Positions 10,690 through 22,824 of a DNA stretch of 64,000 nucleotides are shown here, piece by piece. The notes below the pieces were generated by a model. That model was not told the origin of the DNA. It saw nothing but the letters and a program-made list of their open reading frames with translations, and did no database searches. The position numbers and the translations under genes were made by a program. The stretch spans positions 47,892,681 to 47,956,680 of the forward strand of contig CAMTDV010000007.1 in NCBI GenBank assembly GCA_947069175.1, written 5' to 3'. The stretch is from Scalesia atractyloides. Taxonomy: Eukaryota > Streptophyta > Magnoliopsida > Asterales > Asteraceae. Position 1 is the stretch's first letter, and every line of letters begins with the position of its first letter.

Positions 10690-12900
10690 CTTCTGAAAAA
10701 GGTCCTTAACATTATATATCATTGGATTCGTAATTTCTAGACGAGTCTAACGGTTTATTTTGGTAAAAACAGTTTTCGGACATTTTTAACATTTTTACCG
10801 GTACGGTTTCGATTATTCGAAGATGTTTACAGCCCAAGCTCTGTAGTCGAACATAGTTTTCATCCCAGTATGTAATCTAAAACTGAATGCAAATCCAAAA
10901 TTGTATTTAGCCCACTAATCAAAGCATCTGTTAACAACACTGCACCCCAGGCACAAAATCAAAACCCGAACTTGTGGCATCAAGTGATGGAAAAGTTGAA
11001 TGAGTTTATTGGAAACTATAATATTGATCCCGTCGTGGAATATGTGATGCGCTTGCTTGAACGTGGAGAGCGAAAATAGGAAGTAAGGAATGAGATCAAT
11101 TCCTTTTTGTGTGATGACAAAGACTCCTTTGTGTCTTGGTTGTGGTAACACTCAAACCAAGAGCTATACGCACAATCAAAGGAATCTCATCCTGAATAAG
11201 TGGTCGAACAGAAACCTCAAGCCCACAAGCAGCAATCAACAGCCCAGCACCCAAACTCTACCTCAAGCCTAAACTCAAGCTGACAAACCAAGATCGATCA
11301 TTGATACAATCAACTACCTTTTGTGCACTGAACCTTGTAGGAATAAGGTTGCTCAACTTAGGGCACTTAATTCCAAAATGGCTAATGATTACAACAATGC
11401 AATGGCTCAGCGGATCAACCTTCGACAAAGTAACAAGTTACTCATAGAAAAGGTTGAAGCACAAAAGAAAGACATAGCGCAGCTCCACCTGGACGTAAAT
11501 CAACATAAATGTTAGGTCCATGATTACAAAACTAGATTACATTCAAAAACCATGGAATGTGACTTGGTAAGAGTTGAGCTAGGACTTCTTGCTGGAAAAT
11601 ATCAACAAAACGAAGTTAATATAAAGAAGTTTGATGCATCCAACAAGCTCATTCAAGATGTCTGCAATGTGTAGCTGGCATATAAGGAGAACAAGGGGAA
11701 GGGTATGGGTATGGGATTCAATCAGGTTGCCCCACTGTATAATCACAACTACACGACAATGCTTGAACCTGATGAAGAAATTGAGAGAGCACGGCATATG
11801 GTGTAGGCAAACCCAATGATTATATGTCAGACACACGGAAACCATCTGGTGCTGTTGACTCTTCTAATGATTCAGCTAGAGTGTCTGGTCTTTCATCTAA
11901 TAAACCATGATTCTCCGATTTTATCAAAGTTGATGAAGAGAGAGCTGACGCGAACAAGGCTCCAAGTGCAGAAAATGAACAATCTGAACCTTCTGCTTGT
12001 GATGAAAAGGTTCAGATCTTGCAACAAGAGCCGAAACGAGCAGATCAGAGACAAGGAAAGAAAATGTCTAAACGTTGAAAACAATCTCACTCTCTGGGAT
12101 CATCAACGGGCAGCAATTGTCCTAAAAAGGCTCGTGATGTAAAGAATGCCTTTGTTAAGCCAATCAGTAATGCCAAATGTGAGAAATATACATTTGATTG
12201 TGCTAACTAAGCTTTTGGAAAGTCTGGTGAGATTTCTGAACAAAACTTGTAGTCTAAGCCAAACAAGAAGAATCAAAAGAAATCTCCACCACAGAAGGCC
12301 CTTGCAAACGACTTGTACAAACATCCAAATTCATCTTCGTCTGCAAGAAACGTGCAAGGAAGTCAATCACAGAAGGGATCAATTCTCCTTCAGGGCCTGC
12401 AAGAGCTACACATGCTGATCAGAATGCCTTATACGCGAAGAGACAAACATGCTTCAATTGCGGCATTCCTTGTCACATTGCTTGGAACTGCACACATAGT
12501 CCCCATGTTTCCGATCATGCTCAAAATCAGAAGGTTACACAATAGAATAACAATCATTCAAAGCCGATGAAGGTGTCATCACCTATGGCAATGAAGAATG
12601 TGAATCCCAAGGATAAACCATCTGATGGGGATTGGAACATTGCCAAAAACAAACGCAAGGCTGTTTATAAACAAAAATCTGTTTCTAAAACAAATAAACC
12701 TGAAACAGCCAAAGTTGCACAATCGAAGGCAACAGACGTGTTTGTTAAAATGAAACGGATTTGGAAACCCAAATCCAAAGCGGCAGCAACATCACCAATC
12801 CTCAAAACAAAGGGACATGTGTCTAAAAGACGTGTCTTATTTTGATGCTTCAGGGAAACCCAGGACCACGATGGCCTGCTCCCACTGTGTTATTAATCTC
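10690..12900 (+). pseudogene. Copia-X gag (left arm)
   Basis: The gag is broken by frameshifts and stops. N-terminal sequence near 10960-11110 reads LWHQVMEKLNEF then VEYVMRLLERGER. A coiled-coil region follows (11321-11515, QSNKLLIEKVEAQKKDIAQL; then 11560-11640). Basic low-complexity sequence leads to a single zinc knuckle near 12450-12490 that reads CFNCGIPCHIAWNC, out of frame with its neighbours. A Lys-rich tail runs to about 12845. Gag would bind RNA and build the cytoplasmic particle. The whole segment is matched by the inverted copy at 16998-18900. Confidence 0.7.
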
Positions 12901-12929
12901 CTTATTTTTTAGGAACAACCAAAGAGGAG

Positions 12930-13090
12930 CTGTTGACAATCTCTGGAATGTAGATAGCGGTTGTTCCAGGGACATATAGGATAACATCTCACTGTTGCAA
13001 AAAGTTCAAAATTGTTTTACGAGTGCGATGTTTCCTTTGGAGGAGGTGAGGTAAGAAAAGATCAGCGAAAAGGTACAAATTTAAATTTCG
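12930..13090 (+). pseudogene. Copia-X aspartic protease, N-terminal fragment (left arm)
   Basis: The frame reads WNVDSGCSRDI, then a stop, then DNISLLQK. DSG is the retroviral-type aspartic protease catalytic motif and DSGCSRHMTG is the usual Copia form. The domain stops after about 50 codons and runs into non-coding spacer, so the rest of protease, integrase, RT and RNase H are absent. The inverted copy has the same junction. Confidence 0.7.
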
Positions 13091-13249
13091 TGATTTAATT
13101 TTGAAATTGATTAGTATTTAATCTAATGACAGAACCGTTATGCAAAAACAACGAAAATATTTTCCTTTTCTTTCGTTTAAACTTTGTACATACGTTTTCT
13201 TTATTAGGTAAATTTGTGAATAAGGTGTGATGCACAAATTTAGGGAAAG

Positions 13250-14280
13250 AAGGAGATATATGTATATATGCTTTTTTTGAGGGGGAGAAAATGAGAAAAC
13301 CACAAAAACATTGAAAATAGAAAAATACAAAAACATTTAAAAAAAAGAAAAATCTAAAAAGACTTTTTGCATTAAATGGGAAATGAAATGAATATTCGTG
13401 ATAAAGGGCGTGACTAACACATGAAAGGTGTCTAGCTGAAAAGACTAGGATCTAATGTGATATGTCCGTAGGCTTAATGCTCAAAGTGTAAAAGATACTA
13501 AGTGATATATACATAACGAACTATGTATCTTGTGGGTAACATACCATCGCCGTATGATTTCATGGTCTTAAATCATGCGTTGATAGATAGCCAATGTTTG
13601 AAGTTTCGAGTCTTTATGCTGATGAGTCATCCGGGATATCAGGGCTGCCCTTCTGTTGTATCTGGATATATGCAGACCTAGAAATAGTTAGGATATCCTT
13701 AAAAGAGCCAAAATAGAAGGGCCAAAACCTTAAAAGAAAGGAAATCTTATCACAGAAAATTCCATGTGCTTGAAAAGTCAAACATACCATATAAGGTATT
13801 TGCCTAACCCTCGTAAGATATTATTGGTCATTCTGCTGTACGAATGTACTGACCTGTTCACCAAAAATCTGACGTTGTAAAAGATAAAGGACGATATCAT
13901 TATACTCACCTGCTACGATGAATCGTTGTGCTTACCTTGATTATGGCGGTATGTCATGGTATAGTACGCATGGGTGTTATAGTATAATACTACCTTAAGC
14001 ATATCATGAAGTTGAAAAATGAAAATTGAGCTTTAAAGTTTAAGTGGACAAACATGTTAGCAATCACTTAGACCAGTCTGAATAAGTTCGCACTGAAAAG
14101 TGTTCCTTGGTCCGCCTGAAAACGATCTTGATCCCATTGCAATTGTATAGTTGTAACTAATGAGTTAGTTTCTTCGTTTATTTGTGTTTCTGTTTATATT
14201 CTTATATTTAAAAATTATAAAAAAAGAAAATTCAAAAATCCAAAAGTAGTGTCTTGTTTTTACTAAATAAAAAAAAATAA
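13250..14280 (+). repeat. Copia-X post-pol spacer, second copy
   Basis: This is a direct repeat of 9650-10670, easily aligned by eye with scattered substitutions and small indels. It directly follows the protease fragment and so sits where it would after loss of pol. It continues to about 14840 with sequence mirrored at 15210-15640. Confidence 0.85.
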
Positions 14281-14284
14281 TTCA

Positions 14285-14285
14285 A

Positions 14286-14328
<43 letters not shown>

Positions 14329-14338
14329 GTAATGATAA
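14285..14338. repeat. (AAT)n microsatellite
   Basis: About 17 AAT units with two late interruptions. The inverted copy near 15670 lacks it, so the expansion postdates the split of the two arms. Confidence 0.9.
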
Positions 14339-14339
14339 T

Positions 14340-14840
14340 AAATAGAGTGCTTTCTTTGCTTTATTAAAAATTATTAACCGTTCTTGAAGATTTGACTAAT
14401 CATCAAAAGATGAAAGAAATTTGAGCTATGATCCAAGTATAAGTACTTGGATGTATCCAGTGTTCATGCGGTACTCTCGTTGCATAAGAATGTTTGCTTA
14501 TAAATTTCTGAGAATTATACAGATCTTGATTTATATCAAGAAACAGGGGTTGCTGAAAATTGAGATGCTGTTAGTTGCCGACAAAGCATGAAGTGTCACA
14601 ACAGCAAAGTGTACCTGAGTCAGAAGAACCAGATACCAGTCATCTTCTGACAGTGTAGCACATTTGAAGAAGTACCTGTGAACTTGATATAGGAACATTT
14701 TTTAAAGTGAAGCCTTTTAAAGAAAATTAAATAAGCCTTTTTATACCATCTATCCACACACTGGGCAACACTTTCAAATTTTATTCAGACATACATTTTT
14801 GCAGTTTCCTTCTTTACGTCAGGTTATCAAGAAGATCGGG
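14340..14840 (+). repeat. Copia-X 3' noncoding region (left arm)
   Basis: It is matched in reverse by 15210-15640; shared blocks include CGTTCTTGAAGATTT, CATCAAAAGATGAA and CAAGTACTTG. In a complete element it would precede the 3' LTR. Here it is cut at about 14840. Confidence 0.7.
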
Positions 14841-15032
14841 ACGAGATACGGAAAAGTGTTCGAGTGTATGAAAAGAGACCATTGTACAAATAAATGTATC
14901 AACCTAGACATCGTATTTTCTTTGGAATTATGAATTGTAACACTTTTTAAGTATTAATTGAATTATGTTTTTGATCTGACTTTATAAAAGTGACACGCCA
15001 GCCCATTCCTGGTTGGGGTGTTACATTAACCC
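14841..15032. other. Centre of the inverted repeat; possible Gypsy LTR end
   Basis: This sequence is not shared by the arms. Its right end, reversed, begins TGTAACACCCCAACC, like the start of the solo LTR at 20311 (TGTCACACCCCAACC). A minus-strand Gypsy LTR fragment may therefore have landed in the right-arm Copia LTR. Confidence 0.4.
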
Positions 15033-15228
15033 TAGAAATGATATAACACTAGCTTATATACCTAGGGAAGCCCATGCCCCTTATGGGCTCCCCTTGGGCT
15101 TGCCTGGCCCACATAGCCTAAGGCATGCCCAAATGCCTATGCAAGATCCAAAACCTAATATAAACTAACCTAATTAATCCCAGTTCGCTACCATAGCTCA
15201 TTGCATATATTTGATGCGTCTGCCATAT
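15033..15228 (-). repeat. Copia-X LTR fragment (right arm, inverted)
   Basis: The reverse complement shares GACGCATCAAATATATGC, CCAGGCAAGCCCAAGG and the TATA region (GTATATAAG) with 9205-9380. It stops just after the TATA box, where the Gypsy-like fragment begins. In the minus-strand order it is the 3' LTR of the right copy. Confidence 0.75.
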
Positions 15229-16700
15229 CAGGATCTCGATCAACTATGCTTAAAACATCTTTGTCAAAAAGAATGCGAGAGAAGGATTCTCGGCAGCTCT
15301 TTTCTTCTTCAATCTTTCACTTCCAAGCAGGTTCACAGGTACTTCTTCAAGAGTACTATCATTGTCAGACGATTACTCGTATCTGGATCTTCAGACTTAG
15401 GTACATCTTGTTGTTGTGATGCTTTATGCTTTATTAGCAACTAACAACATCTCAATTTTCAGCAACCCTTGTTTCTTGATCTAAATCAAGTTCTACAATT
15501 TTCTCAGAAATTTATAAGCAAAACATTTCTTTGCAGCAGATGAAAGTACCATATGAACACTTGGTACATCCAAGTACTTGTACTCCGACTTCACAATTCA
15601 AATTTCTTCATCTTTTGATGATCAGCTAAATCTTCAAGAACGGTCAAAATTTTAATAAAACGAATAAAACTCTCTATTTTTGGATTTTTTTGATGATTTT
15701 TTTAAACAAGACAATATTTTTGGATTTTTGAATTTTCTATTTTTTAATTTTTTAAATATAAGAATATAAACAGAAATACAAATAAACAAAGAAACTAATT
15801 AAAGTTATAATATACAATTGTAACAGGATCAAAATCGTTTTCAGGCAGACCAAGGAACATTTTCAGCCCGAACTTATTCAGACTGGTCTAAGTGATTGCC
15901 AATATGTTTGTCCACTTAAACTTAACGCTCAACTTTCAATTTACCAAGTTCGTGATACGCTTAAGGTAATATCATACTACAATACCCGTGTGTCCCATAC
16001 CATGACATACCCCCGCGATCAAGGTAAACGCAATAGTTCATCGTAGTAGGTGAGTATACTTAGTTCATCTTTCGTTTTTATAAAGTAGATTTATTGGTGA
16101 ACAGGTTGTACAGCAGAGTGACCAATAAATGTCTAACGAGGGTTAGGCACATACCTTTTTTAGGTACGAATTTAGCTTTAAGAGCTCACGGAATTCTCTC
16201 ATAGTGAGATTTTCTTCCTTTAAGGTTTTGGCCCTCCTTTGGCTCTTTTTAGGATATCCTGACTGTGCGTAGGTTTGCATATAATCTAGATGCAACAGAA
16301 GGACAACCCTGATATCCCGGATGACTCACCAGTATAAAGACCCGAAACCTCAAACGTTGGCTTTCTATCAACGCAAGATTTAAGACCATAAAATCATACG
16401 CCGATCGTATGTTACCCACATGATATATAGTTCGGTATGTTTATATCACTTGGTATCTTTTATCTTTTTTAGTGTCAAGCCTATCGACATATCACAATAG
16501 ATCCTAGTCTATCAGCTACAACACCTTACATGTGTTGCTCAAACCCTTTAACACGAACATTTATTCATTTCCCATATGATGCAATAAAATCTTTTTGGAT
16601 TTTTGTGTTTTTCAGATGTTTTTGTATTTTCCTGTTTTTCTCCCCCTCAAGCAATGCATATGTATATATGTGTCCCTCTTCCCCCATAAATTTGTGCATC
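15229..16700 (-). repeat. Copia-X 3' noncoding region and post-pol spacer (right arm)
   Basis: This is the inverted counterpart of 13250-14840. On the plus strand the spacer reads backwards, ending at TCTCCCCCTCAAGCAATGCA (16640-16660). No coding sequence. Confidence 0.8.
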
Positions 16701-16859
16701 ACACTTTATGCACAAATTTACCTAATGATGAAAACGTATGTACAAAGATATAAACGAAAGAAAATGAAAATATTTTTGTTATTTTTTGCTAAACCGTCTG
16801 CCATCAGATTGAAGACTAATCAATATCAAAATGAAAGCACAAAATTTAAATTGTACATT

Positions 16860-16997
16860 TTTGCTGATCTTATCTTACCTCCCTGATCTCCTCCAAAGAA
16901 ACATATCATCTGTAAAAAATTGAACTTTTAGAAACAGTGAAATGTTATCCGTTATGTCTCTAGAACAACCGCTATCAAGATTTCGGAGATTGTCAAC
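16860..16997 (-). pseudogene. Copia-X protease N-terminal fragment (right arm)
   Basis: The minus strand reads DNLRNLDSGCSRDITDNISLF without the stop seen in the left arm, so the catalytic DSG survives. It then joins the spacer at the same point as in the left arm. The shared junction means pol was lost before the two copies separated. Confidence 0.7.
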
Positions 16998-18900
16998 AAT
17001 TCCTCCTTGGTACCATGGCCATCGTGGTCCTGGGTATTCCTGAAGCATCAAAGTATGACACTTCTTTTAAATACAAGTTCCCTTTTGTTTCAAGGATTCG
17101 TGATGTTGCTACTTTGCATTTGGGTTTCCAAATTTGTTTTGGCTTAACAAACGCGTTTGTTGCCTTCGGTTGTGCAACTTTAGCTGTTTCAGGGTTATTA
17201 GTTTTAGAAACAAATTTTTGTTCCTGAACAGCTTACGTTTGTTTTTAGCAGTGTCCCAATCCGCATTAAATGGTTTAACCTTGGGATTCACATTCTTCAT
17301 TGCCTTAGGTGATGACACCTTCATCGGCTTAGAATGGTAGTTATACTTTGGTGTAACCTTCTGATTTTGAGCATAATTCGGTACGCAGGGACTATGTGTG
17401 AAGTTCCGAGCAATGTGACAAGGAATGCCGCAATTGAAGCATGTTTGTCATTCACGTATAAAGCATTCTGATTAGCTTGATTTGCTCTTTTAGGCTTTGG
17501 AGGATGAACTGGTCCTTTCTGTGCTTTATATCCTTGCACATTTCTTGCAGACGAGCATGAATTTGGATGTCTATACTTGTGTTGTGAAGATTTCTTTTGA
17601 TTTTTCTTGTGTTGCTTAGACTGCAAGTCTTGTTTAGAAATCTCATTAGCATTTCCAAAAGCTTTGTTAGCACAGTTGAATGCATATTTCTCACATTTTC
17701 CATTACTCACTTGCTTAACAAACGCATTGTTCACATCACGAGCCTCTTTAGGACTACTGCTGCCCATTGACGACCTTGGAGAGTGTGAGTGTCTTTGTTG
17801 TTTCTTCTTCTTTCCTCGTCCTTGACCTGCTCGTTTTGGCTTCTTTTGTTTGCTTTGAACCTTTGTAGCACTAACGGAAGGTTCAGATTGTTTAGTTTGC
17901 GAGCTAGAAGCCTTGTTCATGTCAGCTTTCTCTTCATCGACTTTGATACAATCGGAGAGTCTGGTTTATCAAATGAAAGACCAGACACTTCAGCTGAATC
18001 ATTAGAAGAGTCACCAGCACAATCTACAATTGAAACCTTTTCTACACATGAAGTAGAAGCATCAGTATAGTTTACACATTTTTGCATCATTTAACATTAC
18101 AGGTTTAGCAGACTCTCGTGTGTTGGATGCATAATCACTAGGTTTGCCATACACCAAATGCTATTCGTTCTCAAGATCTTCCTCAATGTCAGGCATTCTC
18201 GTGTAGTTTTGATTATATGGTGGGGCAACCTGATTGTATCCCAAACCCTTCCCCTTGTTCCCTTTGTATGTCAGCTGCACATTGCACACTTCTTGAACTA
18301 CCTTGCTGGATGTATCAAACTTCTTTATGTTTATTGCATTTTGTTCATACTTGCCTGTTAGGAGCTCTAGCTCAGCTCTCATAGACTAAAGTTCCATGTT
18401 TTTCAAATTGAGTTTGTTTTTATAGTTATGGGCCCAACACTGCTATTGATTGAGATCCAAGTGAAGCTGAGCTATATCCTTCTTTTGTGCTTAAACCTTT
18501 TAAGTAAGCAACTTGTTATTTTGTCTAAGACTGATGCACTGAGCCATTGCACTGTTGTAATCATTGGCCATATTAGAGTTGAGTACCCTGAGTTGTGCAA
18601 CCTTATTCCTACAATGCTCAGTACACAAAATATAGTTGAATGTGTCAATGTGCGTTTTGGTTTGTCAGTCTGGTTTTGGGCATGGGGTGCTTGGCTATTG
18701 ACTGCAGCTTGCTGGGTTTGAGGTTTCTGTTTGGCCACTTCGTCGAGATGAGATTCCTTTGATTGTGCTTCCATTTGTGAAGATGAAATGGTTACAAGGA
18801 TATGAACCACGTCCGGATATTGAATTTGAGCCTAGGGTGTAGTGCTATTAACGGATATTTTGATAACTGGGCTAAAGACAATGTTCGGATTTGCATTCGG
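16998..18900 (-). pseudogene. Copia-X gag (right arm)
   Basis: It aligns with 10870-12900 in reverse. The best preserved piece is a 199-codon open frame at 17920-17321 on the minus strand: Ser/Gln-rich, then PKRAGQGRGKKKKQQRH, then a conserved NCANKAFGNANEI block. In another frame the zinc knuckle reads CFNCGIPCHIARNC near 17400-17450. The coiled-coil block is at 18382-18161. It encodes no complete protein. Confidence 0.7.
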
Positions 18901-19110
18901 GATTGGATTACATACTGGGCCAAACACTATGTTCGAGTACTGAGTTTGGGCTATAGACATATTGGACAAACGAAACTGTACTGTTAAAATGTTAAAAATT
19001 TGTCTGAAAACTGTTTTTACCAAGTTATACCGTTAGACTCGTCTTGAAATTACAAATCTAAAGATATATAATGTCAAAAACCTTTTTCGGGATTTTTGTG
19101 CAGTGAGGTT
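18832..19110 (-). pseudogene. Copia-X gag N-terminus and leader (right arm)
   Basis: The minus strand reads SIAQTQYSNIVFGPVCNPI then NANPNIVFSPV, a short NIVF-PV duplication. It continues to 19110, matching 10685-10880 of the left arm; beyond 19110 the similarity ends. Confidence 0.5.
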
Positions 19111-19389
19111 TCAAAGTTTGTGTATGGATAATTTTCTGTGCACGAAAACGTTTATTACCGAATACATCAGCTGATAAAAAATCCACCCCTTGATTTGGTA
19201 TAGTGTCTGGTTTGAAATCCTCAGCAGGAATTCGGAATAGTATATCCGAAATGGCAATCCAAAATCCTATCCGAACACTTATCCAAATGGCTGTCAGTTA
19301 GTATGATCCGAACATACATTGGCTCGTGCTCTTTTTATTAAAGTTGTCCATGACATGAAAGTACAATTTGACATGACCATAAGACAAAA
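19111..19389. other. Unassigned; TCCGAA-rich stretch
   Basis: There is no coding evidence. At 19230-19315 short TCCGAA/TCCAAA motifs recur (TATCCGAAATGG, TATCCGAACACTTATCC, ATCCGAACAT), resembling a decayed LTR or leader array. Confidence 0.3.
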
Positions 19390-20030
19390 AGCCATTGTGA
19401 GTGTTTGCGAGCACCTCATGCCTAATATATGTTCTCGTTATACTAATAGATGGAGTAGGCCAGCATATGTTGCCGATGGAGTACCATACTATCCTTAAGT
19501 ATTACGTCATGATTTCTTTATTTCTTGTTGATGAGATATGTCATGTTCATCATAAGGCGTGTTTGGACTCTTTTGGAAGCATGCAGTTCATTGTAGAGAG
19601 CTCCTACGGTTCAAGTACCGACATGATTTGGTTAGGGATGTCCCTTTTGACATATTTAAGTGCACTGAGATTTTTGCGAAGAAAGAGGCACCAGTGAATT
19701 TCTTAACAGACCCATTGGAAGATAATTTTACCCTCACCAACCGATATTTTAGTCTTTGGATGGATAGGAGGAAAAACACATGTGTAGATCTAACAGGGGT
19801 CCCCCTATTCTAGGTTTATGGGTAGTGTTTTCATGGTGGGTTAAGCTGCTTTAATAGCTGCTTTGGGCAAAGTGAGTAGACATGACAAAACATGTCTTGA
19901 CAACCAGCATATGTTATCCCATTTGCTTTTGATACTTTTGGTTTCCTTGCATTAGAGGTTGTGGAGCTACTTAGTTGTGTTATCCCGAGATCTATGGATG
20001 TAGTTTTAAAAGACTTAGTGGTTGTTTGCA
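19390..20030 (+). pseudogene. C-terminal fragment of a non-LTR-type reverse-transcriptase protein
   Basis: Two frames join into a family I recognise from plant RT-domain proteins annotated as non-LTR type. The first (19401-19570) gives IDGVGQHMLPMEYHTILKY and then VDEICHVHHKACLDSFG. After a frameshift near 19575 the second (19580-19813) gives HAVHCRELLRFKYRHDLVRD, KKEAPVNFLTDP and CVDLTGV. Later frames keep DNQHM and SRDLWMDVV-like pieces to about 20020. C-x2-C, H and C positions plus RHD suggest a zinc-binding, possibly restriction-like endonuclease C-terminus. The RT domain itself is missing. Confidence 0.6.
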
Positions 20031-20310
20031 TACCTCTTAATGAGGCTCTTAATGGTTTAGACCTCTTACTGGTTCAACACTTAATGGTTTAGACTGTTTG
20101 TTCCGCGGGGTCTTAGAAGCAGAGGTATTGCCAAAAGACAACAATCATGGCCATGGACTATGGTGAGTGTTGATTAAAGGATAGTCACCACTCATGGTTT
20201 TGAAGAAAAACTATGAGTGGTAAACTAAACAGGTCGTTTGTGGTCTATAGAGTCACATAAAATGAATTCGACATGTAAAACCAAAGTATAAACGACTTAC
20301 AGGGTAGTAG
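20031..20310. other. Unassigned flank; right end is Gypsy-G LTR
   Basis: AATGGTTTAGACCTCTTACTGG and a second AATGGTTTAGAC (20041-20100) look like a DNA-transposon terminus, but no partner end was found. A small hairpin (ACCACTCAT / ATGAGTGGT) is at 20188-20219. From about 20270, CATGTAAAACC onward matches 28003-28058 and belongs to the Gypsy-G LTR. Confidence 0.35.
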
Positions 20311-22819
20311 TGTCACACCCCAACCGATGGCGGAAACATCAGAGTGAGACGAGCTAGATTGCTCGAGACATCATAACACTATTTACGATAATATTTAATT
20401 TAACAACCATTTCATTTCATAGCATCAAAATTGTCAAGTTACATCAAATATCCGAATACAAGTAACAACAACAAAATAAACTCAACAATAACATAATGAT
20501 TAACTTAGTATTCTACGCGTGTTTCTATGCTATTCCTACTATGTTCCATCATAACAACTTCATCAACCTGCAACATGTTAAAAAGTATAGTTCAATAAGA
20601 AAGCATTGGCGAGTACACAAGTTTAATATCATAGCATAATTATTAAAATCGTTTAAACAAATCCACATGAATAGCTAGCATACAAGATAAATGTGAACAA
20701 GGCATGTGAATCTACAAGTCAATCCTCTAGTGTACCGCAAAACAGATTAAAACTTAACATTGACCACAAGTATACGGGCGGTACGTTACTCCTATAGCGC
20801 TATACATGTTAAGGGAGGCTTGATCGAAGTTAATAACATTTATATCACATAAGAATAGACCAAGTAACAAGTCAAGTAGCACATAACTAAAGCATGTTTG
20901 ATGGATTGTTTGTGTGATTTCATAGAATAAAAGTGTGATTTAGTGTAGTTTGATAAGTTAACATATTGCACCCAAAAAGTGTAAAGCATAAAAAGGGTTC
21001 TTGTGTACTCACGGTTTTTGCAAAGTAAATTCCGTGAAAGCGTTAGATTGATTTAGGGGATGAACACCAAGTTATCCTACACAAGGAAACGTAGGTGTGT
21101 GAGTATAAGTTTAACTATGGAGTTTGATAAGTTTAGGAATTAAAGTATGTATAAACAAAAGTATTTATCTAGACGTTAACGCTCGTTTTTGACACTATAA
21201 GCCCCGAAGGGTGTTTGTGTTTTTATGGATCATGCCCAATAGAATCGTAACGATAGTTAGGTCTAAGATAAAATAACCTACTTTTAGGACAAGTAACCAT
21301 ACGGTCATTGTCAAGGGTTTGGTTATATTAAGTATTTACATATATATTTAACATATAATATTACTAATCTATCATAGAGTTCATGTATTTCATAGATATC
21401 ATGTAAGTCATATAAGTCATGCATGGAGGTAGGAGGATAACCGTCCTAAACCTCTTTCGTAAGATTCACCAATACACAAGATTGTCACAAGGAAAATCCA
21501 AATGGTCAAGAATTATAGAAATCATCAAGTGAGGGGTGGATTGAAAAAATGGCCAAGACCTTCATGTAATCACACCTACACCATCACAAGCTCGTAAGCT
21601 TGGATGGCTCAACACTTGTGAGTTTGAAACCCTAGTAAAAACCAAAAGTTTAGAGACATGTTATTCCTCTTGATTGTGTATGAACAAATCTAGCTTAACA
21701 CACTAACCATATGCTTGGTTAGAGGCATAAGTAGCATAGAGTTTGTTAGGTTAAAAACAAGTTGCAAAAAGTTTCATAAGTTAACTTCCAAAACAGAAAG
21801 TTTGGCCCCAAAAATGGTGTGATTCCACCTTGTTTTCCATGGAAAACCTATGGATCCATAGGGCTTAGCAAACAATGTTGAGGAAGAAAACATGAAGAAA
21901 ACATAGAAAAACTTCAAGTTTGAAAGATTAAAATTTGAGTAGAAAGTTTGCACACTTTTGGACCTCAAAATGGTGGGGTTTCACCTTAGTTTGCCCAAGC
22001 AAACTTGTGAGAACCTTCCTAGAGGTTATCCAAGAGTGTTAGAAGGACAATCAAGGTTAAAAGAAGAAGGGAAGTGAGTTGAAACTCACTTGCAAGCTGT
22101 TGTGTTTCAGAAGAGAAATTCTAGAGTTTAGGGGTTTGTTTGAGGTGTTTGGAGGCTTGAAAAAGTGAGAAATGGGTGGGGGAACACTTGGTTATATAGT
22201 GAAGCGTTTAGGGTTAGGATTAGGGTTTCCATTAATGAAGTTAGTTGGGAGATTTGAATCAAAAAAGGGGGGAGGCCAAGACATGGCAGCTTGCGGCCGC
22301 AAGCTGCCTAGTCTTTTATTTATTTTTTTTGTTCTTTTAAATATATATTTGATATATGTTGGTCTTTCATACATGGTTATATTGTTGTAACATAAGTTTA
22401 GGCCATGTGGTAGTCTAAGGTTATGTGTTAGGGTTGTTTTTAAGGCCAAACAAAAGACCTAGTAACATGTATTGTAAATACAAATGCGACAAGTTTTTTT
22501 ATGATAATGAAAGCTTGAATAATTTGCTTTAAGCCACTAATTATCTTGCTTGACTTGGTATTTAGTTTTATAACATTCAACAAGTATTTATGAGTCGTTA
22601 CAAATTGATTTACGAAGAAATAAAGTGACGTATGATCACAAGCTTAAACATGAATAAATTTTGCAGAAATTGTGTAATTGATCAATCTTGATTACAATCA
22701 AAGCCTTAGATTACAATGAATTTAAAATAGAAATATGATTACAAGGTTTGGACTTTCCAAAAATAGAAACACGAAGCGATCTTACTAAAAACGGAAAGTT
22801 ACAAATGTGAAGCGTTACA
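20311..22819. repeat. Solo LTR S1 (probably Gypsy), 2.5 kb
   Basis: It begins TGTCACACCCCAACCG and ends GAAGCGTTACA. It is flanked by near-matching 5-bp duplications (AGTAG at 20306-20310, TGTAG at 22820-22824). Removing it restores a continuous ...GTAGAAGC... sequence matching the paralogous stretch at 28003-28058, which supports the exact borders. It contains a perfect CTTGCGGCCGCAAG palindrome near 22292 and no gag or pol. Confidence 0.8.
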
Positions 22820-22824
22820 TGTAG

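Noticed and set aside
20041..20100. AATGGTTTAGAC repeats as ends of a DNA transposon
   Set aside because: No opposing inverted terminus or target duplication could be found.
22172..22449. Two opposed open frames of 72 and 85 codons
   Set aside because: They lie inside solo LTR S1, have no homology I can name and mirror each other.
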